From positions 124,001-188,000 of the forward strand of contig CAVNUY010000046.1 of NCBI GenBank assembly GCA_963691655.1: 64,000 nucleotides of DNA, in the 5' to 3' direction. Positions 62,254 to 64,000 of this stretch are shown here, piece after piece. The notes beneath the pieces are model-generated. The model ran no database searches. It was not told where the DNA came from and was given only the letters and a program-made list of their open reading frames with translations. The translations under genes and the position numbers were made by a program. This DNA is from Toxonevra muliebris. Its lineage: Eukaryota; Arthropoda; Insecta; Diptera; Pallopteridae. Positions within the stretch are counted from its first letter, which is position 1. Every line of letters starts with the position of its first letter.

Positions 62254-64000
62254 AATTTTAATTTCGAATTTTAATTCCGAATTTTAATTCCGAATTTTAA
62301 TTCCGAATTTTAATTCCGAATTTTAATTTCGAATTTTAATTTCGAATTTTAATTTCGAATTTTAATTTCGAATTTCAATTTCGAATTTTAATTTCGAATT
62401 TCAATTTCGAATTTTAATTCCGAATTTTAATTTCGAATTTTAATTTCGAATTTTAATTTCGAATTTCAATTTCGAATTTTAATTTCGAATTTTAATTCCG
62501 AATTTTAATTTCGAATTTCAATTTCGAATTTTAATTTCGAATTTTAATTAATAATTTTAATTTCGAATTTTAATTTCGAATTTTAATTTCGAATTTTAAT
62601 TTCGAATTTTAATTTCGAATTTTAATTTCGAATTTTAATTTCGAATTTTAATTTCGAATTTTAATTTCGAATTTTAATTTCGAATTTTAATTTCGAATTT
62701 CAATTTTGAATTTCAATTTCGAATTTTAATTTCGAATTTTAATTTCGAATTTCAATTTCGAATTTCAATTTCGAATTTTAATTTCGAATTTTAATTTCGA
62801 ATTTTAATTCCGAATTTTAATTTCGAATTTTAATTCCGAATTTTAATTCCGAATTTTAATTTCGAGTTTTAATTCCGAATTTTAATTCTGAATTTTAATT
62901 TCGAACTTCAATTTCGAATTTTAATTCCGAATTTTAATTTCGAATTTTAATTTCGAATTTTAATTTCGAATTTTAATTCCGAATTTTAATTCCGAATTTT
63001 AATTTCGAATTTCAATTTCGAATTTTAATTTCGAATTTTAATTTCGAATTTTAATTTCGAATTTTAATTCCGAATTTTAATTCCGAATTTTAATTTCGAA
63101 TTTCAATTTCGAATTTTAATTTCGAATTTTAATTTCGAATTTTAATTCCGAATTTTAATTCCAAATTTTAATTCCGAATTTTAATTCCGAATTTTAATTC
63201 CGAATTTTAATTTCGAATTTTAATTTCGAATTTCAATTTCGAATTTTAATTTCGAATTTTAATTTCGAATTTCAATTTCGAATTTTAATTTCGAATTTTA
63301 ATTCCGAATTTTAATTTCGAATTTCAATTTCGAATTTTAATTTCGGATTTCAATTTCGAATTTTAATTCCGAATTTTAATTTCGAATTTCAATTTCGAAT
63401 TTTAATTTCGAATTTGAATTTCGAATTTTAATTCCGAATTTTAATTTCGAATTTTAGTTCCGAATTTTAATTTCGAATTTGAATTTCGAATTTTAATTTC
63501 GAATTTTAATTTCGAATTTCAATTTCGAATTTTAATTTCGAATTTTAATTCCGAATTTTAATTCTGAATTTTAATTTCGAACTTCAATTTCGAATTTGAA
63601 TTTCGAATTTTAATTCCGAATTTTAATTTCGAATTTTAGTTCCGAATTTTAATTTCGAATTTTAATTTCGAATTTTAATTTCGGGTTTCAATTTCGAATT
63701 TTAATTCCGAATTTTAATTTCGAATTTCAATTTCGAATTTTAATTTCGAATTTTAATTTCGAATTTTAATTTCGAATTTTAATTTCGAATTTTAATTTCG
63801 AATTTTAATTTCGAATTTTAATTTCGAATTTTAATTTCGAATTTCAATTTCGAATTTTAATTTCGAATTTTAATTCCGAATTTTAATTTCGAATTTTAAT
63901 TTCGAATTTTAATTTCGAATTTTAATTTCGAATTTTAATTTCGAATTTTAATTTCGAATTTTAATTTCGAATTTTAATTTCGAATTTTAATTTCGAATTT

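Larger units (their letters stand above)
49543..62552 (+). repeat. Units with TCG replaced by AAT (AATTTTAATTAAT), five copies
   Basis: At five places the unit ends AAT instead of TCG, giving AATTAATAATTT across the unit junction. AATTAAT starts at 49543, 56685, 58244, 59141 and 62546. Unit length stays at 13 bp and the CG is lost. The first copy is followed by AATTTCAATTTCG and the others by plain AATTTTAATTTCG, so the first may be an older or separate branch. Spacings of the last four are multiples of 13 after allowing for the 12-bp units. Seen only in the right quarter. Confidence 0.9.
1..64000 (+). repeat. 13-bp tandem satellite array filling the whole window
   Basis: The whole window is head-to-tail copies of AATTTTAATTTCG or AATTTTAATTCCG, about 4,900 units, all in one orientation. 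Numbering the unit A1A2T3T4T5T6A7A8T9T10Y11C12G13, the commonest variants are Y11 = T or C, T6 to C (AATTTCAATTTCG), A8 to T, A8 to G, T3 to A and A2 to T. The left end has CG with G at base 12. The register holds for 64 kb except at eleven length-variant units. Most units carry TAA on the + strand and TAA or TGA on the - strand, rotating through the frames because 13 is not divisible by 3, so I see no plausible coding region. No unrelated sequence, inverted segment or transposon end interrupts the array. Both array ends lie outside the window. I do not recognise the satellite as a named family. Confidence 0.99.
55289..64000 (+). repeat. Right-end domain with TTCTG + AACTTC marker family
   Basis: From the first 12-bp unit to the window end. 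A composite marker, TTCTG, then a TTTCG unit, then AACTTCAATTTCG, occurs seven times (CTG at 55805, 57364, 58534, 59496, 60146, 62888, 63564), only in this domain. Other members are AATTTCAATTTTG before TTCAATTTCG (near 56455, 58014, 58366, 62706), AATTCGGATTTTT (56204, 57763) and AATTTTAATTAAT units. Marker spacings (1559, 1170, 962, 650, 2742, 676 bp) are irregular, so no single HOR length is fixed. TTTCG units dominate; the last 200 bp are almost pure TTTCG. The array continues past the window edge. Confidence 0.75.

Noticed and set aside
1..64000. Protein-coding genes or low-complexity proteins in open stretches where TTCAA or TTATT units lack the + strand TAA
   Set aside because: Neighbouring normal units restore stops within a few tens of bases, the - strand keeps TAA or TGA, and there is no start context, codon bias or non-repeat sequence.
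1..64000. CRISPR array
   Set aside because: Repeats are directly adjacent with no unique spacers; the unit is 13 bp.
1..64000. Telomeric repeat
   Set aside because: The unit is not a G-rich telomere motif and the strand lacks the usual G/C asymmetry; G is only about one base per unit.
1..64000. Bacterial or plasmid origin with AT-rich 13-mers or iterons
   Set aside because: Origins have a handful of such repeats beside initiator sites; thousands of copies with higher-order structure is satellite behaviour.
1..64000. Heat-shock elements from TTC and GAA in TTCGAA
   Set aside because: The canonical element needs two bases between TTC and GAA; here they abut, so the spacing is wrong in every unit.
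1..64000. CENP-B box
   Set aside because: No TTCG....A..CGGG-type sequence; only the TTCG core coincides by chance.
1..64000. Assembly or simulated artefact
   Set aside because: Not excluded, but rare variants, shared length-variant units and nested duplications form a coherent history, which simple read stuttering would not give. Collapsed or expanded copies (for example the 683-bp identical pair) remain possible and need read depth.

Overview
This window is one uninterrupted tandem satellite. From base 1 to base 64000 it consists of head-to-tail copies of a 13-bp unit, all in the same orientation. The consensus is AATTTTAATTYCG, where Y is T (AATTTTAATTTCG) or C (AATTTTAATTCCG); about 4,900 copies fit. 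I found no protein-coding gene, RNA gene, transposon, CRISPR array or unique DNA on either strand. Most units carry TAA on both strands, and because 13 is not a multiple of 3 each stop rotates through all frames, so no real reading frame can persist. A 64-kb gene-free simple satellite points to a eukaryotic chromosome (heterochromatin, pericentromere, centromere, subtelomere or a sex/B chromosome). The sequence alone does not identify the species or location.

The base composition is odd. The unit is only 15-23% G+C, yet nearly every unit carries a CG, and almost every G on the + strand is the G of that CG. The array is therefore extremely AT-rich and, for its composition, extremely CpG-rich.

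Above the 13-bp level there is a layered higher-order structure, which I followed by hand using rare variant units as landmarks. Bases 1-2987 form a local block with 1560-, 1703- and 546-bp internal duplications. From about 3 kb to 32.6 kb the array is built from higher-order repeats (HORs) of 5.86-6.16 kb, set by the recurring variant TTAGAG at 4195, 10136, 15992, 22154 and 28062. Two versions, A and B, are arranged A1-B1-A2-B2-B3, so A-B also behaves as a superrepeat of about 12 kb. At 32649-36782 lies a 2067-bp tandem duplication of B-type sequence, followed by a B-type tail. From 38.1 to 41.3 kb the array is rearranged. From 41.3 to about 55 kb there is a younger mosaic with offsets near 3.4-4.0 kb, plus 1040-, 1014-, 260- and 234-bp duplications. 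From 55.3 kb to the end another family appears (1559-bp duplication, 12-bp units, TTCTG+AACTTC markers).

The 13-bp register is almost perfect. I located eleven units of abnormal length: three of 19 bp, three of 14 bp, three of 12 bp, one of 11 bp and one of 7 bp. Their net shift is +10 bp. This agrees with the change in CG phase from residue 12 (mod 13) at the left end to residue 9 at the right end, so no other net phase shift is needed. The 19-, 14- and 12-bp units recur in matching contexts, so they are inherited markers of segmental duplication rather than random errors.

In short, the window is a homogenising satellite in which single-unit mutation, replication slippage and unequal exchange at several scales can be read directly. 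Any role in centromere function, transcription or chromatin is inference. All comparisons were made by eye on selected segments; percent identities were not computed.
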